Of a stretch of DNA of 64,000 bases, positions 20,348-29,391 are shown in pieces (positions within the stretch are counted from its first letter, which is position 1; every line of letters begins with the position of its first letter). Location of the stretch: assembly GCF_015694465.1 (NCBI RefSeq), contig NZ_JADQDO010000001.1, forward strand, positions 910,319-974,318. The letters are read 5' to 3'. A program made the translations under genes and the position numbers. Origin of the DNA: Microvirga alba (GTDB taxonomy: Bacteria; Pseudomonadota; Alphaproteobacteria; Rhizobiales; Beijerinckiaceae). The notes beneath the pieces were generated by a model. It had not been told where the DNA came from. It ran no database searches and saw nothing but the letters and a program-made list of their open reading frames with translations.

Positions 20348-21373
20348 CTATGGCCTTTTGTTGAGCCCGATCATGCCCTCGATCCGGCCTGCCACACCGC
20401 CAAGCCCTATCTTTGACATCCAAACGGTGAAGATGCTCGGTTTGTTGGGCGTGTCGGCGCCGCCATCGCTTTTCAGCCAGAAGCGCTTGACCGTGGAGAT
20501 TTTCGTCAGGTCAATATCCCTGAATCCGAATGGCGGCAGGGTGTGCGCCGCAAATCCTGGATAACCCGCATATCCGCCGCTGCCGGGATGCACCACGAAC
20601 CCCGCTTCACGCTTTTTTTTCGGATCACGTTTGATCTTTTCGTAAATGCGGTTTCCGTCCATCACGACGCCGAGATACTGACCGCTGGGATCAACGATCT
20701 CCGTGTCGTCCCACGGGAACGAGCCGATCCAGTTGCCTCTTTTATCGAACAGGTAACGATCGCCTTGATAACGACTGTAGGCGATCCAGTCGCCGACCGA
20801 ATTGAAATAATGCACCACTCTTGCGGGTGCGTCTCCGACTTTTAATTGCGGAATGGGCAATTGCGGATCGGGAGCGGGCAGCGCGGTTGCATCGGCAGGA
20901 GCGGACGGCGGCGCATCCAAGCTCTCATTCGGCAGGCCGGAAGGAACCGGGCGCGGCTGTGTTGCTTTGTCCCGAGGCTTTTTCAGGGGCACGAGCGTAT
21001 GCGTGGACACCCAACCGATCTCCCGATCGTCCGGCACGATGTAGGCGCGACCTTGTTCCATCCGCTCGACGCGGCAGGTGAGTGTTCTCTTGTCGCCAGG
21101 AGGGCGGTACGTAACAGTCGCTCCGACGTGGAGCTGGTTCCCCTCGGCATCCTTGAGTGCTTGGCCGTCAACGGGGCCGTTCGTTGCCGAGCCGGCGCCC
21201 GCACTCATCTCGCTAGCCGCTTGAGAGCGCTCGACGGAGGCAAGGATGAGCCGAGCGACTTCGCGATGGCGATTGCCGACGCTTCCCTGCGTTGGTCGCG
21301 TCCGTTCCGGATGCCAGGTGCCGCCGATTTTGGCGAGCAGCTCTGCCACAAGCTCGACTTCTACATCGGACAA
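20348..21373 (-). CDS. Uncharacterised protein with duplicated N-terminal module and beta-flower-like segment
   Basis: A 341-residue protein not recognised by name. The N-terminal module (about 1-130) contains VELVAELLAKIGGTWHPERT and GNRHREVARLIL, then a small beta-rich unit VGATVTYRPPGDKRTLTCRV with GRAYIVP and IGWVS. This module is closely repeated in the next gene. A Pro/Ala linker (about 140-172) leads to a segment of short alternating strands (RYQGDRYLFDKRGNWIGSFP, PSGQYLGVVMDGNRIYEK), suggestive of the four-fold beta-flower fold. No signal peptide is seen. TTG start at 21373 with GAGGAAACC upstream. Confidence 0.6.
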   Translation of the reverse strand: MSDVEVELVAELLAKIGGTWHPERTRPTQGSVGNRHREVARLILASVERSQAASEMSAGAGSATNGPVDGQALKDAEGNQLHVGATVTYRPPGDKRTLTCRVERMEQGRAYIVPDDREIGWVSTHTLVPLKKPRDKATQPRPVPSGLPNESLDAPPSAPADATALPAPDPQLPIPQLKVGDAPARVVHYFNSVGDWIAYSRYQGDRYLFDKRGNWIGSFPWDDTEIVDPSGQYLGVVMDGNRIYEKIKRDPKKKREAGFVVHPGSGGYAGYPGFAAHTLPPFGFRDIDLTKISTVKRFWLKSDGGADTPNKPSIFTVWMSKIGLGGVAGRIEGMIGLNKRP

Positions 21374-21532
21374 TTTGGTTTCCTCACTAGACCGTGTTTT
21401 TACGACTTCTTTAGAGAGTCGCTTGCCCCATCGTTTAGCAAAACATTGTGCGCTTGTTGACGTTGAGGAAGAGAAAGAATTCGTTCCTTTCGAGGAGAAG
21501 CCCAGTCGGTGCAGCGCTGCTCGAAAGGGATT

Positions 21533-21958
21533 TCACTGCTTCGATAGCAGGAGTGTTTCGGGAGACACCCAACCGATCTCGCGATGGGCCGGGACGAGAT
21601 AGGCGCGTCCGCGTTCCATTCGCTCGATGCGGCAGGTGAGCGCTCTCTTTTCACCGGGAGGGCGATAGATCACGGTCGCTCCGACGTGGAGTTGATCGCC
21701 GCCGGCAAAATTGAACGCTTTGCCTTCAGGCGAAACACCGACCCCCGGGTCGCTTTGGCTTGCTGCTTTGGAGCGCTTGACGGTGCTGATGATGAGCCGG
21801 GCCACTTCACGGTGGCGGTCGCCGACCGCTCTCAATGCCGGTCGCGTCCGTTCCGGATACCAGTTGCCGCCGATTCTGGCGAGCAACTCTGCTACGACTT
21901 CGACTTCCTCTTCGGACAATTGGCTTCCCTCGACGTCTTGAGTCCGCAGTGATTCCAT
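21533..21958 (-). CDS. Uncharacterised protein, paralogue of the downstream N-terminal module
   Basis: A 141-residue protein aligning along its length with residues 1-130 of the adjacent gene. Shared pieces include VVAELLARIGGNWYPERTRP, GDRHREVARLII, LHVGATVIYRPPGEKRALTC and GRAYLVPAHREIGWVS. It lacks the linker and C-terminal strand-rich segment. The two genes are 159 bases apart in the same direction, pointing to tandem duplication of one module. Function unknown. A 12-base palindrome CTTTCGCGAAAG lies 35 bases upstream of the start. Confidence 0.6.
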   Translation of the reverse strand: MESLRTQDVEGSQLSEEEVEVVAELLARIGGNWYPERTRPALRAVGDRHREVARLIISTVKRSKAASQSDPGVGVSPEGKAFNFAGGDQLHVGATVIYRPPGEKRALTCRIERMERGRAYLVPAHREIGWVSPETLLLSKQ

Positions 21959-22357
21959 AAAGGAGTCGTTTGCAGGACAATAGCAAAATAAACTTTCGCG
22001 AAAGAATTATTTTCAATGCTCATGAGGTTTACTTGTGTGCAACCGCCATTGCGCTCTTCGCGCGTCTGATTCGGCGCGAATGCTTTGTTTCACAGTTTCA
22101 AATGCCACTCTCAGTAACGGAATGTGTGGTCTTCAAAGGCGGCTATCGTGGCCTCGCGACGACCGTGACGGCGATTGGCCAGCATCGAGATGTGGCAGGT
22201 CACGGGAGGACAACGCCAGGACCTTTCTCTCCTTCGGCGAAGTGATTTGTTTCAAAGTCGCACTCATGCGAAGGTTTGACTTCCGCTGCGTGAGAGGTGT
22301 GGGCCGCAATGTCATCGCGCGGCATGGGCCGCCCCAAACATTGGATCGAGTTCTCGT
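21959..22357. other. Intergenic region between divergent genes
   Basis: About 400 bases with no convincing gene. It contains the perfect palindrome CTTTCGCGAAAG at 21993-22004. It must hold promoters for the minus-strand paralogue and the plus-strand kinase, but no -35/-10 pair could be assigned. Confidence 0.4.
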
Positions 22358-23410
22358 ATGCCAGACATGAGAAACAAGTCCGAAGAGCAGAAAGGCGCGG
22401 AAGCCGAAGTCGAGCGCTTTCGAGGCGAGCTTGGCCCGTTCGTCGTTACCGCTAGCACAACACGCATGGCCATGGTGTTTACCGATGCAAGAGCTCCTGA
22501 CAATCCGATCATTTTTGCCAATGACGCCTTTCTCTCGCTCACGGGGTACGCCAAGGAAGAGGTGCTGGGCCAAAACTTCAATTTCCTGATGGCGCATGGC
22601 GCGGATGCGGAGGCGCTGGCGAAAATTGAAACCGAGTTTAGAGGCAATTCAAAGGCTGGTGCGGAAATTCATTATCGCCGCAAGGATGGCAGTGAGTTTT
22701 GGGCCGCCCTCTTCATCAGCCCGGTTCGGGATGAGCGCGGCGACATTGTTCAGTATTTTGCCTCTTTCATCGATCTCACCGCGCTTAAAGAGGAGCAATC
22801 TCAATCCAGGATGCTCATCGACGAGTTGAACCATCGCGTGAAGAACACCCTTGCGACGGTGCAATCGATTGTCTGGCAGGCTTTGCGAGCGGGTTCCGAT
22901 CCTAAGGTCATTGGGCCAATCATCGAGTCCCGGCTGTTGGCGCTCTCCCGGTCGCACGACCTGTTGACCCGTGAAAGTTGGCGCAGTGCAGATCTACGTG
23001 ATTTGATCAACGACGCCTTGGAGCCGTTCGTGGTTGCGGACGGCCGGGCGGAGCGCATCGTGATCACGGGCGAGAACATCCGCTTCCCGCCAAACGCGGC
23101 CTTGGCCCTTGGCATTGCGTTCAACGAACTTGCGACCAATGCCGTGAAATACGGTGCTTTCGCCGATCGGACGGGATCAATCCTGATCGAGTGGACGATC
23201 GAGCCGACCCCGGAGGGTCGTCGGTTGATCCTGTACTGGCGAGAGAGGGGCGGTCCGCCTGTCACGCCGCCGGTCCGCAAAGGCTTCGGCTCGCGGGTGA
23301 TCGAGAACGGCCTGGCCCACGAACTGCAAGGTACGGTGCGTCTCGACTACCCACCGGAGGGCGTGGTCTGCACGATGAACATTCCCGCACCAGAAAATCC
23401 CGATGGATGA
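22358..23410 (+). CDS. LOV/PAS-HWE sensor histidine kinase lacking the photoactive Cys
   Basis: A 350-residue sensor kinase. A LOV-like PAS domain spans about 35-142: PDNPIIFANDAFLSLTGY, then GQNFNFLMAHG (71-81), HYRRKDGSEFWAALFISPV. Next come the HWE/HisKA_2 dimerisation helix with phosphoacceptor His159 in DELNHRVKNTLATVQS, and an HWE-type ATPase (FNELATNAVKYGAF, GGPPVTPP, GFGSRVI). The canonical LOV motif is GxNCRFLQ; here the adduct-forming Cys position is Phe74, so classic LOV photochemistry is not expected. It overlaps the response regulator by 8 bases. No transmembrane segment. Confidence 0.88.
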   Translation: MPDMRNKSEEQKGAEAEVERFRGELGPFVVTASTTRMAMVFTDARAPDNPIIFANDAFLSLTGYAKEEVLGQNFNFLMAHGADAEALAKIETEFRGNSKAGAEIHYRRKDGSEFWAALFISPVRDERGDIVQYFASFIDLTALKEEQSQSRMLIDELNHRVKNTLATVQSIVWQALRAGSDPKVIGPIIESRLLALSRSHDLLTRESWRSADLRDLINDALEPFVVADGRAERIVITGENIRFPPNAALALGIAFNELATNAVKYGAFADRTGSILIEWTIEPTPEGRRLILYWRERGGPPVTPPVRKGFGSRVIENGLAHELQGTVRLDYPPEGVVCTMNIPAPENPDG

Positions 23411-23768
23411 ACTGCTTTCTGGTTGTCGCGTCCTCGTTGTCGAGGACGAAATGCTCATCCTGATGATGATTGAAGATATGCTGGCCGACCTCGGATGCGA
23501 GTCCGTGACTGTTGCCGCCACAGTCGACAAGGCCCTCACCCTGATTGAGGAGCAAGCGTTCGACGCTGCCATGCTGGATATGAACCTGAGCGGCGTGAAC
23601 AGCGATAGCGTGGCCGATGCGCTCGCCGCCCGCGGTGTGCCATTCGTCTTCTCCACCGGCAATAATGGTCACGACGTGAGGGACGAATTCCGCGACCGCG
23701 CCGTCCTTCGAAAACCGTTCAAGTATGAAGAACTGGCCGATATACTGACAAGCCTTCTACATAGTTGA
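23403..23768 (+). CDS. Single-domain response regulator
   Basis: A 121-residue CheY-like receiver without an output domain. Acidic residues are in VVEDEM, the phospho-Asp is in AAMLDMNLSG (about residue 59), the Ser/Thr switch is in FVFSTG, and the conserved Lys is in VLRKPF. It overlaps the HWE kinase stop by 8 bases, so translational coupling and cognate pairing are likely. Without an output domain, downstream signalling must go through another protein. Confidence 0.92.
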   Translation: MDELLSGCRVLVVEDEMLILMMIEDMLADLGCESVTVAATVDKALTLIEEQAFDAAMLDMNLSGVNSDSVADALAARGVPFVFSTGNNGHDVRDEFRDRAVLRKPFKYEELADILTSLLHS

Positions 23769-23873
23769 TGGCCGTGTATCGGGGCAATGACGTCTTCCCA
23801 TCAAGGACAGTTTTGGGGGCACGAGCGGAGTAGAGCCAATCCTCTTAGGTCCGCCAATCGCAACCTTCGTCCA

Positions 23874-24016
23874 TCATTCCGTGGCCGCGTAACGGAAGCC
23901 TAAACCCATAAACGCCGACACATCCGGATGAGAAGCGACGGCTGCCGCTACGCCTCTTTCTTGGAGTTCAGCGGCTCCAGGTTCCGCGCAGCCCTGCGGG
24001 TAGTCCTGGAATGACG
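23874..24016. repeat. Degenerate copy of palindromic repeat family A
   Basis: CATTCCGTGGCCGCGTAACG...AAACCCATAAACGCCG at the left and GGCTCCAGGTTCCGCGCAG...CCTGGAATGACG at the right resemble the family A arms with several changes. It is an older copy, in the 703-base gap after the response regulator. The rest of that gap (to 24471) shows no supportable gene. Confidence 0.6.
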
Positions 24017-24471
24017 GCGAAATGTTCCTATTTTGTTCTTGACATTATTCCCAATATCAGCCATCTTCCTCCCTGTCCCGGCCCACCGAGGGGCGCGCTC
24101 GCGAGGCGTCGTGATTGTGGGGTCGGGCACGGTCTCGCGGATGGGGTGACGCAACCCCATTCGGCGGGAGGCCCAGGCTGTGCCGAGGGCTCAGGTTGGT
24201 CCGGGGCCGCCCGTCTCTCGCAGACGGTGTCCGCCACGGGCAGCTGTTGGAGCCAACGCCGCCTGTCCGCCTAAAAGAGCCGTGCGCGAGGTGCCAGCCG
24301 GCTCTCACACATCATTGCCATCATCGAGCCGGACCGCACGTCGCGCCACCCTCGATCGCTTCTCAGGCTTGGGGCTTTTTCCGCCCCGAGCCCGCGGGCG
24401 CTTGCCTTTTCAAAATCCGTCCATTCTCGAAACTCATTCCCCCAAAAAAATTCATTGCCGTGAGGTCGCTC

Positions 24472-24732
24472 ATGAACCGAAGCCAACACATACTTTCCAA
24501 GTTTCCCGATTGCGACGATGCCTTGAGGCGTCTCGCGGATGTCCTGAAGGCTCCGGCCACATGTCGGAAACGGGCCTGCCGTCGGGACGGAAGCTGCCAG
24601 GGCGGATTCGGGCCGCCCTGCTATTTCGAGCACCGGCAGTTCTTCGCCGATGCGCTGCGGGAGCGGATGCAGGAATACCGGGATTACTGGACCGAACAAC
24701 GCGAGGGCCTGCGGGCGATCCTTCGCCGATGA
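24472..24732 (+). CDS. Small Cys-rich protein of unknown function
   Basis: An 86-residue basic protein with a compact cysteine cluster CRKRACRRDGSC followed by PPCYFEH (spacing C-x4-C-x5-C-x7-C), which could bind a metal. A helical C-terminal half follows (FADALRERMQEYRDYWTEQR). Similar short proteins with an RRACRR core occur in Rhizobiales from memory, but no function is known. Start uncertain: ATG 24472 or the in-frame GTG at 24460. Confidence 0.5.
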   Translation: MNRSQHILSKFPDCDDALRRLADVLKAPATCRKRACRRDGSCQGGFGPPCYFEHRQFFADALRERMQEYRDYWTEQREGLRAILRR

Positions 24733-24899
24733 GGGCGGCGCTTTGTCATTTCCGGCCAAGAGAGGAGGCGGTAAGGGAGCCGCGCCTCCAACACGCATGC
24801 ACTCACAAGCCAGCGCGCGCGTTTCCCTCGGGAGGGGCAGGGTGGACAGCGTCATCTTATCGGAACAGAGCGTTCACTCACCTCCACCTCGTCTGCACC

Positions 24900-25001
24900 G
24901 CAAGTCGGGTGTTCCCGACTTGCGCAGGATCAAGCAAGTCGGGTGTTCCCGACTTGCGCAGGATCAAGCAAGTCGGGTGTTCCCGACTTGCGCAGGATTA
25001 A
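24900..25001. repeat. Three tandem 34-bp hairpin repeats upstream of lipA
   Basis: Three consecutive 34-base units (24900-24933, 24934-24967, 24968-25001) are identical except for one base in the last (GGATTAA for GGATCAA). Each is a perfect 10-bp stem GCAAGTCGGG / CCCGACTTGC with loop TGTT, then GCAGGATCAA. There are no variable spacers. The remaining gap from 24733 to 25199 shows no gene. Confidence 0.95.
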
Positions 25002-25199
25002 GCGGCTCTCGGGAAGTATAGGGAGCTTCGGTCGAGGAAGGGGCGCTCTTGCTGCTGATCCGCGAGCCACGGGGGCGGAATGGCAGGGCTGCACATGACA
25101 CATGAGCCATGCATCTGAGCATTTGCGCAGACACACTGAAAGTCTTAAATCACTCCCGATATGACGGGGCGGCTCCCTTCGCCCCAAAGGTTAAGCTTC

Positions 25200-26159
25200 A
25201 TGGCCGTCGTTCTCGACCTTCTGAACAAGGACAACCGTCCTCGCCACCCGGAAAAGGCGCACCGCCCCGATCAGCCTGTGCAGCAGCGCAAGCCCGATTG
25301 GATTCGCGTGAAAGCGCCCGGTTCGCCCAAATGGGCCGAAACGAACCGGATCGTGCGCGAGAACAAGCTTGTGACGGTCTGCGAAGAGGCCGGCTGCCCG
25401 AATATCGGCGAGTGCTGGGAAAAGAAGCACGCCACGTTCATGATCATGGGTGACACCTGCACCCGCGCCTGTGCCTTCTGCAACGTGAAGACCGGCCTGC
25501 CGCAGGCGCTCGACCCGCATGAGCCCGAGAGCGTGGCGAAGGCGGTCGAGAAGCTCGGCCTGGAGCATGTGGTCATCACCTCGGTCGACCGCGACGATCT
25601 GGCCGACGGCGGCGCGCAGCATTTCGCGGACGTGATCCACGCTATCCGCGCCCGGAGCCCTAAGACCACCATCGAGATCCTGACCCCCGACTTCCTGCGC
25701 AAGCCTGGCGCGCTCGAAATCGTCGTCGCGGCGAAGCCCGACGTGTTCAATCACAACCTCGAAACCGTGCCCTCGAAGTACCTCAAGGTCCGCCCCGGCG
25801 CGCGCTATTTCCACTCCATCCGCCTGCTGCAGCAGGTGAAGGAGCTCGACCCGACCATCTTCACCAAGTCCGGCATCATGGTCGGCCTCGGCGAGGAGCG
25901 GAACGAGGTGCTCCAGCTCATGGACGATCTGCGCTCGGCGGATGTGGATTTCATGACCATCGGCCAGTACCTCCAGCCGACCAAGAAGCATCACCCGGTG
26001 ATCCGCTTCGTGACGCCGGACGAGTTCAAGGCGTTTGAGACGACGGCCTATGCCAAGGGCTTCCTTTTGGTCTCCTCGACACCGCTGACCCGATCCTCGC
26101 ACCATGCGGGTGACGACTTCGCCAAGTTGAAGGCCGCCCGTCTCGCGAAGGTCGGCTAA
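25200..26159 (+). CDS. lipA: Lipoyl synthase
   Basis: A radical SAM enzyme that inserts two sulfurs into octanoyl-protein to make lipoyl groups, the cofactor needed by the pdhB and pdhC products in this window. The protein is 319 residues. The auxiliary cluster motif is [12 protein letters not shown] (Cys61, 66, 72) and the radical SAM cluster motif is CTRACAFC (Cys87, 91, 94). SSxxR-like residues at the C-terminus (TRSSHHAGD) are present. The ATG at 25200 gives the family N-terminus MAVVLDLLN. Confidence 0.97.
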   Translation: MAVVLDLLNKDNRPRHPEKAHRPDQPVQQRKPDWIRVKAPGSPKWAETNRIVRENKLVTVCEEAGCPNIGECWEKKHATFMIMGDTCTRACAFCNVKTGLPQALDPHEPESVAKAVEKLGLEHVVITSVDRDDLADGGAQHFADVIHAIRARSPKTTIEILTPDFLRKPGALEIVVAAKPDVFNHNLETVPSKYLKVRPGARYFHSIRLLQQVKELDPTIFTKSGIMVGLGEERNEVLQLMDDLRSADVDFMTIGQYLQPTKKHHPVIRFVTPDEFKAFETTAYAKGFLLVSSTPLTRSSHHAGDDFAKLKAARLAKVG

Positions 26160-26176
26160 GCCTGAGTGGATGGGCC

Positions 26177-26701
26177 ATGCGGCGCATTCTGGTCATCGGC
26201 AGCCCGGGAGCGGGCAAGAGCACCTTGGCGCGCCGCCTCGCCGAGCGGCTTGACCTGCCTCTGATCCATCTCGACCGGGAATATTTCGGGCCCGGCTGGA
26301 CGATGCCGCCACGCCCGGAATGGCGGGAGCGGGTCGAGGCGCTCGTCGCGCGGCCGGAATGGGTCATGGACGGCAACTACGCCAGCACCTTCGATCTGCG
26401 CGTGCCCCGGGCAACCGAGATCGTCTGGCTCGATCTTCCGCGCTGGCGGTGCCTGGCGAGCGTGACGTGGCGGGTGACCCGAAACTACGGCCGCGTCCGG
26501 GCCGATCTCGGCCCTGACTGCACGGAGCGCTTCGACTGGTCGTTCATGCGCTGGATTTGGGCGTATCCGAACCGGATGCGCCCGAAGACGGCCCGCATGC
26601 TTCAGAATCTGCGACCTGACCAGCGCCTCCATGTGTTGCGTTCACGCGCGCTCATCCCGGCCTTCGAAGCCGAATTGTCCTCTCACGTCAGGGCCGCCTG
26701 A
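26177..26701 (+). CDS. P-loop NTPase, adenylate-kinase-like (topology modulation family)
   Basis: A 174-residue small P-loop protein. Walker A is GSPGAGKST (about 8-16), and the substrate-side segment LIHLDREYFGPGW is followed by WVMDGNYAST and a Walker-B-like IVWLDLPRW. This is the pattern of proteins annotated as AAA/adenylate kinase or DNA topology modulation (FlaR) proteins, whose true substrate is unclear. It lies between lipA (17 bases) and the RatA/Coq10 gene (2 bases), probably co-transcribed. Confidence 0.85.
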   Translation: MRRILVIGSPGAGKSTLARRLAERLDLPLIHLDREYFGPGWTMPPRPEWRERVEALVARPEWVMDGNYASTFDLRVPRATEIVWLDLPRWRCLASVTWRVTRNYGRVRADLGPDCTERFDWSFMRWIWAYPNRMRPKTARMLQNLRPDQRLHVLRSRALIPAFEAELSSHVRAA

Positions 26702-26703
26702 TC

Positions 26704-27174
26704 ATGCCGTCATTCCGCTCCACGCGCCCGGTGAAGCACACGCCAGCCCAAATGTTCGCGCTTGTGGCGGATGTGGAGCGCTATCCCGAATTTCTGCCGC
26801 TGTGCGAGGCCTTGCGCGTGGTGCGCCGGTCGCAAAGCGGGGAGGGGATCGAGACCATCGTCGCGGCGATGACGGTCGGCTACAAGGCGATCAGCGAAAG
26901 CTTCACGACCCGGGTGACGCTCGATAATCCGCGCTTGCGGATTCAGGTCGAGTACGTGGACGGGCCGTTCAAGTATCTCGAAAATCGCTGGACTTTTCGC
27001 GAGACACCGACGGGCTCGGACGTGGATTTCTACATCAACTATGAGTTCAAGAGCTTTGCACTCGGGCTGCTCATGGGCACCGTGTTCGACAAGGCCTTCC
27101 ACAAGTTCGCGGAAGCGTTTGAGACCCGGGCGGACATCGTCTATTCGCGCCAATCATCGGAGCCGATCGGCTGA
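26704..27174 (+). CDS. RatA/Coq10-type START domain protein
   Basis: A 156-residue polyketide cyclase/START-like protein of the Coq10/RatA group. It starts FRSTRPVKHTPAQMFALVADVERYPEFLPLCEALRV and continues VAAMTVGYKAISESFTTRVTLD with a C-terminal helix. In alphaproteobacteria this gene regularly follows lipA. The eukaryotic homologue Coq10 binds ubiquinone, while the E. coli homologue was described as the ribosome-association toxin RatA. A quinone-chaperone role is more likely here, by inference. Confidence 0.9.
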   Translation: MPSFRSTRPVKHTPAQMFALVADVERYPEFLPLCEALRVVRRSQSGEGIETIVAAMTVGYKAISESFTTRVTLDNPRLRIQVEYVDGPFKYLENRWTFRETPTGSDVDFYINYEFKSFALGLLMGTVFDKAFHKFAEAFETRADIVYSRQSSEPIG

Positions 27175-27178
27175 GCCT

Positions 27179-27523
27179 TCATAGAAAAATGTCGACCGCG
27201 TAGAGGGCGAGCGTCCCGCCCCCTGAAATTCCGAAAAATGCCGCCAGTCCGCGCCAAGGGGTCGAGGCGATACACGGGGCGATGATCGACCCCGTGAGGA
27301 AGCCCATCTGCAAGATGGACGCCAGAACGTAGAGTTCCTTTGATCGATAGAACCAGCTCTCGCTTTCCGATCCCCACGGATAGCAGCCATGCTCGGCACC
27401 GGCCTCGCCGCACGTTGTCGCTTCGACGGCGACGAGAAGGTCGTCCAACACAACAATGAAGACAGCCAGCGCCAGAGCCTGGAACGCCAGTTCGGCATAG
27501 GACGGAAATCTAAGCCTCATCAT
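27179..27523 (-). CDS. Uncharacterised membrane protein
   Basis: A protein of about 114 residues with hydrophobic segments near residues 8-28, 62-85 and 90-112. A short extracytoplasmic loop with two Cys (TTCGEAGAEHGCYPWG) may form a disulfide. The family is not recognised. The start at 27523 (MMRLRFPSYAEL) is chosen because the longer frame, from 27559, overlaps the cinA-type gene. It is convergent with the RatA-type gene, 4 bases away. Confidence 0.6.
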   Translation of the reverse strand: MMRLRFPSYAELAFQALALAVFIVVLDDLLVAVEATTCGEAGAEHGCYPWGSESESWFYRSKELYVLASILQMGFLTGSIIAPCIASTPWRGLAAFFGISGGGTLALYAVDIFL

Positions 27524-27533
27524 AGCGATACGC

Positions 27534-28028
27534 TCAATCGTGAGTGCACGCCCCCTCAAGAAGAATCAAGGCATCCGCTACCGCGCTTTGGCGGACGTGT
27601 TCCCGCCCAAGATCGCCGTAACGTCTCACTAAGACTTGTGTCTCATGTCCCTTCCTGGCCAGCCCGAAATGCACGAGTCCGACCGGTTTTGTTGCAGTTC
27701 CACCGCTCGGGCCGGCGATTCCGGTAATGGCAACCGCCACATCGGCCCGTGAATGCGCCAATGCGCCCTCCGCCATGGCGCGGGCGACCGGCTCGCTCAC
27801 CGCTCCATGGGTTGCAATGAGAGCTGACGGAACGCCGACCAGTTCCGTCTTCGCCTCATTGGAATAGGTCACGAAGCCACGCTCAACGACCTTGGATGAC
27901 CCGGCGATTTCCGTGAGCAGCGCCGCCACCAACCCCCCGGTGCAGGATTCCGCGGTCGCGATCTTCAAGCCATGTTTTTCGTAGGTCTTCAGGAGAGCTG
28001 CGGCGCGTTCCCTTAAAATCGGCGTCAT
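27534..28028 (-). CDS. pncC: CinA C-terminal family protein, nicotinamide-nucleotide amidohydrolase
   Basis: A 164-residue stand-alone CinA_C domain. These enzymes deamidate nicotinamide mononucleotide in pyridine nucleotide recycling. Family motifs are [44 protein letters not shown] and LVHFGLA. Its start codon overlaps the ispDF stop by four bases, so the two are translationally coupled. The pairing of this gene with ispDF is common in Rhizobiales. Confidence 0.92.
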   Translation of the reverse strand: MTPILRERAAALLKTYEKHGLKIATAESCTGGLVAALLTEIAGSSKVVERGFVTYSNEAKTELVGVPSALIATHGAVSEPVARAMAEGALAHSRADVAVAITGIAGPSGGTATKPVGLVHFGLARKGHETQVLVRRYGDLGREHVRQSAVADALILLEGACTHD

Positions 28029-29221
28029 ACTTTCATCTCCGGCAGGCGGATGGTTGCGGCAGCCTGCGCCGCGATCCCTTCGCTTCGCCCGGTGAATCCG
28101 AGTTTCTCCGTTGTTGTCGCCTTGAGCGAAACTTGATCGAGGCGAAGACCCGTGATTTCAGCGATCCGCTCGCGCATGGCTTCGCGATGGGGACCGAGGC
28201 GGGGTTTCTCGCAAAGCAGTGTCGCGTCGAGATGGTCGAGCACTCCACCGCGCTTCCGCACAAGGTAAACGGCATGGGCGAGGAAACGATCCGAGGAAGC
28301 GCCCCGCCATTGCGGGTCGCTCGGCGGGAAATGGGTGCCGATATCTCCATCGGCCAAGGCACCTAGAATGGCGTCCGTCATGGCATGCAGGATCACATCG
28401 CCATCAGAATGGGCGAGGACGCCCTGGTCATGAGGAACCTTGATTCCGCCGAGCCAGATATGGTCGCCCTCGGTAAATGCGTGCACATCGAAGCCGGTGC
28501 CGAGACGGGTCACATAGGTCATGGGATGGCCTTTCAAACGCCGCTCAGCCTCGTTGAAATCGGTTGGGTCGGTCAACTTGACGTTGTCGGGTTGGCCTTC
28601 GAACACGTGGACCGGTAGCTCCGCCCATTCCGCGAGTGCCCCATCGTCGGTGAAGGAATGGAGACCTGATGCGGCAGCTTTCCGATGCGCGTCGAGCAGA
28701 TCGCCGAATCGGAATGCCTGCGGCGTCTGAATGGCCCGGAGATTCGCGCGTTCTGGCGTAGACACGACGTCGCCATGCTTGCCGACGACTTTGATCGTAT
28801 CCGTGACGACAATGCCCGGAACAGCCGCCCCCCAACGGCGCCCGGCCGTGATCGCTCGATCGATGAGCGACGCAACGACGAAGGGCCTCGCGGCATCATG
28901 CACGAGCACGATCTCCGGTGTCGCATCGGTTAGCGCCTCCACGCCCTCGCGAACAGAATCTTGCCGCATCTCGCCCCCCAGGGCGTGTGGCAAAAGTGCT
29001 CGCAGCAGATCCGGCGACAGGCCATCAATGCTGGCTCGGTAGAGATGTAAGTCATCGGGATGGATCACGACGATTGTGCGGTCGACGTGGGGATGCGCAA
29101 GAAAGACGCGGAGGGTTCGTGTCAGGACGCTTTGTCCATCAAGGAGCCGATATTGTTTAGGAACACCTTCTCCCACTCTGGATCCGCGTCCGGCGGCGAC
29201 GATGAGGGCGGCTACTGACAT
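28025..29221 (-). CDS. ispDF: Bifunctional IspD/IspF (MEP cytidylyltransferase and ME-cPP synthase)
   Basis: A 398-residue fusion catalysing two steps of the MEP isoprenoid pathway. The N-terminal IspD domain (about 1-225) has the CTP-binding loop [18 protein letters not shown] and [11 protein letters not shown]. The C-terminal IspF domain (about 240-398) has the zinc and substrate motifs [32 protein letters not shown] and [13 protein letters not shown]. The ATG at 29221 begins the family sequence [13 protein letters not shown]. The fusion is typical of alphaproteobacteria. Divergent from dusB across a 170-base gap. Confidence 0.96.
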   Translation of the reverse strand: MSVAALIVAAGRGSRVGEGVPKQYRLLDGQSVLTRTLRVFLAHPHVDRTIVVIHPDDLHLYRASIDGLSPDLLRALLPHALGGEMRQDSVREGVEALTDATPEIVLVHDAARPFVVASLIDRAITAGRRWGAAVPGIVVTDTIKVVGKHGDVVSTPERANLRAIQTPQAFRFGDLLDAHRKAAASGLHSFTDDGALAEWAELPVHVFEGQPDNVKLTDPTDFNEAERRLKGHPMTYVTRLGTGFDVHAFTEGDHIWLGGIKVPHDQGVLAHSDGDVILHAMTDAILGALADGDIGTHFPPSDPQWRGASSDRFLAHAVYLVRKRGGVLDHLDATLLCEKPRLGPHREAMRERIAEITGLRLDQVSLKATTTEKLGFTGRSEGIAAQAAATIRLPEMKV

Positions 29222-29391
29222 GAAGAAAAAGCTCTCTTTGGCGTAACGCTGTCCTAAGCATCGCAGCCGGCGAAGGCAAATCGCGCGTCGCCTGAAAGAT
29301 GCTCCCACCGATTGATGCATAACTGAGGCATTGCGGAAGAGTACCGACGGGGACTTGCGCCCAGGCTCAAATTGGCTATTTGTTGGGCAGA

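Noticed and set aside
24900..25001. Possible CRISPR array
   Set aside because: The 34-base units are directly adjacent and identical, with no unique spacers and no cas genes.
24180..25001. 273-residue plus-strand frame
   Set aside because: It runs across a repeat array and non-coding DNA, and overlaps the better-supported small Cys protein in another frame.
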